In this document: positions 61,435 to 64,000 of the stretch, piece by piece
How the letters are laid out: every line of letters begins with the position of its first letter
Numbering within the stretch: the first letter of the stretch is position 1
Assembly (NCBI RefSeq): GCF_900099775.1
Contig: NZ_FMTM01000018.1
Coordinates: 27,616-91,615 of the forward strand
Reading direction: 5' to 3'
Source: Rhizobium mongolense subsp. loessense
Lineage (GTDB): Bacteria; Pseudomonadota; Alphaproteobacteria; Rhizobiales; Rhizobiaceae
Length of the DNA: 64,000 nt
The notes under the pieces: generated by a model
Seen by the model: only the letters and a program-made list of their open reading frames with translations
Told to the model about the DNA's origin: nothing
Databases searched by the model: none
Translations under genes and position numbers: made by a program

Positions 61435-62180
61435 ATGACGCATACTCCCGACATTACGCGACCTCCCAAAGACCTGATCGACGCACTGAAGGAAATCGGC
61501 GCCGCTACGGTTGCCTGCACGCTTGGATGGGCTTCCGCAATCCGCACATGGTCGGTCCCGTGCCGCAGAACCCCGGGAAGTCGATCGTCGGGCCGGCGCT
61601 GACGCTCCAGTTCATGCCGCAGCGACCGGACCTCTTCACCGAGGGAGAATATGCCGATCCGGAGACGCAGTTGCACCGGCACGTGCTCTATCACGCGCAG
61701 GAGGGCGATGTGGTCGTGGTCGACGCGCGCGGCGATATGAGCTCGGGCGTCTTTGGCGATATGATGTCGACGTATTTCAAAGGCAGAGGCGGCGCTGGCA
61801 TCGTAATCGACGGGTGCATGCGCGATCGGCCCAATGTCGAGAAGCTAGATCTCCCCCTATGGCTGCGTGGCTGGACTCCCAACTACCATGTGCAGACCAG
61901 CATCTATCCCAATGCCGTCAACGTTCCGATTGCCTGCGGCGGTGTCACGGTCATCCCCGGCGACATCATCGTCGCCGACGACGACGGAGTGGTGGTGCTT
62001 CCGGTCGCAATGGCCTCGAAGGTAATCGAAGAGTCGCAAAAGCATCACGATTGGGAGGAATTCTCGCGAGTGAAGCTTATGGAGGGCGGGTCGTTGCAGC
62101 GCTACTATCCGCTGCATGACGATGCCCGCGGAAAGTACGAAGAGTGGCGAAAAACAAACCGGTTGGAGAACCGAAATTAG
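61435..62180 (+). pseudogene. RraA-family (aldolase-like) gene with a frameshift
   Basis: ATG at 61435 begins MTHTPDITRPPKDLIDALKE and reaches TVACTLG, where one base shift near 61526 moves it to the frame MGFRNPHMVGPVPQNPGKSI, VGPALTLQ, DARGDMSSGVFGDMMS, GGAGIVIDGCMRD and so on to 62180. All active-site regions are there; only the frameshift breaks it. The downstream frame has its own ATG (61527) but would lack the first 30 residues. Confidence 0.78.
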
Positions 62181-62269
62181 CCTATCGATTACCCGAGGCG
62201 GGCGGCGAACCTTTTGGGTTATCGCTGGCGTTTATGCGGTGGTGCACGGATCATTTAGCGGTGATGGAA

Positions 62270-62657
62270 TAACAGGGGTGATCGAAACAGACCAGATTGC
62301 GGATAACCTGTCTCGTTATCGGGTCGAGGTCATCGAGGTCATTGGCCATACCGACGAGCAGCCGCTGGCCCGGACGAGTCCCAATCTCGACCAACGTTCA
62401 TCGCTGTCTTGGACAGTAGATTGCCAATCACTGCCCTTGAGCCGGCGGACAAGGCCGGGCTGGGATTGGCACGGGCGATCGCCGTCGCGAATACCCTCAA
62501 GGCGAACCCAAAACTGAGTGAAGCAACTGTGCTTCCGTCCGCGGCGCAATTGATACCTCCGGGCGATACCGTCACTGCAGGGCAGGCAGGAAATGTCGAC
62601 GCCCGACGACGCATCGAAATCAGGATCCGGAGACGGGCTCAGTCCCTCTCTCCGTGA
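62270..62657 (+). pseudogene. OmpA-like domain fragment with a frameshift
   Basis: IADNLSRYRVEVIEVIGHTD EQP in one frame, then from about 62400 PITALEPADKAGLGLARAIA VANTLKANPKLSEATVLP and RRRIEIRIRRR in another: a peptidoglycan-binding OmpA/MotB-type C-terminus of the kind seen in rhizobial OmpA-domain proteins. The N-terminal part is missing. Confidence 0.7.
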
Positions 62658-62659
62658 TC

Positions 62660-63105
62660 AATGGCCCCATTGCGGCGGCCGCCATCCGGCTTTCAGCGCC
62701 TGGGCTTCATCACAAAACCAGCGCTCGCCTTTCTTGGTATCGACCTTGGTGCGGTCGTACCAAGGAGACCATGGCGCATTGTAGATATGGCCGTTCTCGG
62801 AGATGTTGCCTTTGATGGGGCCAGCCCTTCGGCGCTTGTTGCTCGGCCACGTGCCATCTCGCTGCGCGATAATCCTATGCCGGGATCGTCGAAGCCTGCC
62901 AAATGCCTAATTGCTCGCTGTGGGCCCTATCCTCGAGTGTGACGTAGTCGGTGGAGTATTTTCCGAATGCCCATGCGTTGCCTGACGCGACCATTTCGGC
63001 ATTGATCTCACGCTGGCCGACACGACATACACCCAGTTGTCGTTCATAGATGTCCGCTCCGCGGTCATCGCAGACGACGTCTCCCGATGCCACCAATTCT
63101 TCCAT
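62660..63105 (-). pseudogene. thermonuclease (SNase)-like gene fragment
   Basis: Minus strand: INAEMVASGNAWAFGKYSTD YVTLEDRAHSEQLGIWQAS in one frame, then GPIKGNISENGHIYNAPWSP, WYDRTKVDTKKGERWFCDEA QALKAGWRPP in another. These are the middle and C-terminal parts of secreted SNase-like proteins. N-terminus missing, at least one frameshift. Confidence 0.65.
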
Positions 63106-63118
63106 CGCTGCAAAATTA

Positions 63119-63230
63119 GTGTGGAACTACGCCAGCTCCTCCTACTTCGTCGCGGTGGCCGAGGAACTGCATTTCGGCCGGGCAGCCGCTAAGGTGGGCA
63201 TCGCCCAATCGGCGGAGCCGGAATGGCAGC
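63119..63230 (+). pseudogene. LysR-family HTH fragment
   Basis: VELRQL followed, after a frameshift, by YFVAVAEELHFGRAAAKVGI AQ is the standard LysR N-terminus (MELRQLRYFVAVAEE...). The remainder to 63517 is not readable as a LysR domain and holds no other gene. Confidence 0.6.
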
Positions 63231-63517
63231 CTCCGAGGCCCGATCCAAGACACGATCTTTCTCTTCGTGAGCGCTGGCAGGCGCGACGCCGTCCGTGGCC
63301 CGGCTCCTCGAGATGGGTCTATCTCCACCGCGAGCGCTCCTGCCGGCCGCTTTGCTCCGCGCGGCAATCACGCAAGACCGTCTCCGGGAGGGCCCACATG
63401 GCAGCAAGATAGGTCGCGAAGAGGCGCTGAGATTGGGATCAGAGCCTGGACCTCATCGAACAAAGTAAAACTCCACCGTTGGCGGCCTGGGGACATCGAT
63501 ACCCTGGGGCCAGCCGT

Positions 63518-63961
63518 TTAAGGTTTGAGATCGAGCAGAGCGCGACCGCTTCCATCCATGGCGAATGGCACGGATGTATGTTGGTGAGACACCATCCAGC
63601 GGCCATCGCGCTTCACCAGGCCAAGGGTTTGACGAAACCAAAGATCGACCTCGGTGCCGTCAGTCTTAGTTCCCGTCATGCGCGTCAGACCACTCCAGAA
63701 AGCAACGTCTCCGCCGACCGTTAGCTTGGCATCGCAAACATCGCCACCGATCGGACCTTCCCAGGTATTGAACCACGCCTGCAGGCCTGCCTCGTCCTTG
63801 CCGTGATAGACGAGCGGCGGTGCCAGCGAAAACTCGACCGAATCCTCGGTTTCGTAGGAAAGTGCGCCCTTGGCATCTTTTTCGCCGAGCGCGGAAGCGC
63901 GCATCGTCAGCATGGCGATAATCGCCTCTTCTTCGATATTGACTTTGGTTTCGTTGCTCAT
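63518..63961 (-). CDS. NTF2-like (SnoaL/ketosteroid-isomerase-like) protein
   Basis: ATG at 63961 with GGAGAAC upstream; 147 aa, no signal peptide. EEAIIAMLTMRASALGEKDA, the cone-fold strands (VEFSLAPPLVYHGKDEAGLQ AWFNTWEGP), LWFRQTLGLVKRDGRWMVSH QHTSVPF are typical of DUF4440/SnoaL-3 proteins. Binding or isomerase role unknown. Intact, next to the decay zone. Confidence 0.85.
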   Translation of the reverse strand: MSNETKVNIEEEAIIAMLTMRASALGEKDAKGALSYETEDSVEFSLAPPLVYHGKDEAGLQAWFNTWEGPIGGDVCDAKLTVGGDVAFWSGLTRMTGTKTDGTEVDLWFRQTLGLVKRDGRWMVSHQHTSVPFAMDGSGRALLDLKP

Positions 63962-64000
63962 TGACCGTTCTCCTGTGCTGTTCAAGCAGAGGACGAACGG

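Noticed and set aside
1..64000. CRISPR arrays, rRNA operons, prophage or conjugation genes
   Set aside because: No regularly spaced short repeats, rRNA sequence, or phage or tra gene motifs were seen anywhere in the window.

Overview
The window looks like an accessory replicon or genomic-island stretch of an alphaproteobacterium of the Rhizobiales, probably Rhizobiaceae (Rhizobium/Agrobacterium/Sinorhizobium-like). This rests on a BA14K-type protein, a DUF1217 flagellar-associated protein, rhizobial-style flgE-flgK-flgL, a NodT-type outer-membrane efflux protein, a CUT1 sugar ABC system and fragments of IS3 and IS110 elements. The species is an inference; there is no rRNA or tRNA to anchor it.

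Left part (1-19.7 kb): an envelope-stress-like island built around a CpxR/CpxA-type two-component system (8.57-10.58 kb). Eight copies of a 38-bp box, each with four TTTAC-like half-sites spaced 10-11 bp, lie before a DUF3313 lipoprotein, a NodT-like outer-membrane channel, a cmoA-like plus isoprenylcysteine-methyltransferase-like pair, a 108-aa unknown, the response regulator, an LpxO-like hydroxylase and an RND efflux MFP-pump operon. Read backwards the half-site is GTAAA, the known CpxR half-site. Five copies continue into a conserved hairpin and a start codon at fixed distance, and three of these open a short upstream ORF that stops just before the real gene. The island has been duplicated and has decayed: remnants of the kinase, channel, MFP, regulator and DUF3313 gene sit between intact genes.

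Middle part (20-42.7 kb): a large PAS-GGDEF-EAL protein; an AraC regulator with a glucoamylase-like (possibly beta-1,2-glucan acting) protein; a TIM-barrel epimerase-like and Gfo/Idh/MocA pair divergent from an XRE regulator; then one long rightward operon of ThDP enzyme, histidinol-dehydrogenase-family (HpsN-like) oxidoreductase, CUT1 ABC importer and two GMC oxidoreductases. It reads as a complete import-and-oxidation pathway for an unidentified carbohydrate or polyol. An MFS permease follows.

Flagellar-like part (43-51.7 kb): a giant repeated DUF1217 protein, a TetR regulator, an EF-hand protein and flgE-flgK-flgL with no basal-body, flaF or flbT genes nearby. Identical-arm palindromes (AGAACT-N4-AGTTCT) lie upstream of the DUF1217 gene and in the TetR/EF-hand divergent region, which suggests one TetR-controlled unit.

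Right part (52-64 kb): a LysR/metallo-beta-lactamase divergent pair, then a zone of broken genes (LysR, DUF1348, TetR, enolase-superfamily, RraA, OmpA-like, nuclease, LysR) surrounding an intact bufferin-type cluster (DoxX, DUF2063, MNIO/DUF692, DUF2282 metallophore) divergent from an ECF sigma factor and a DUF1109 anti-sigma, with matching GTAAC-N17-CGWA promoters facing both ways.
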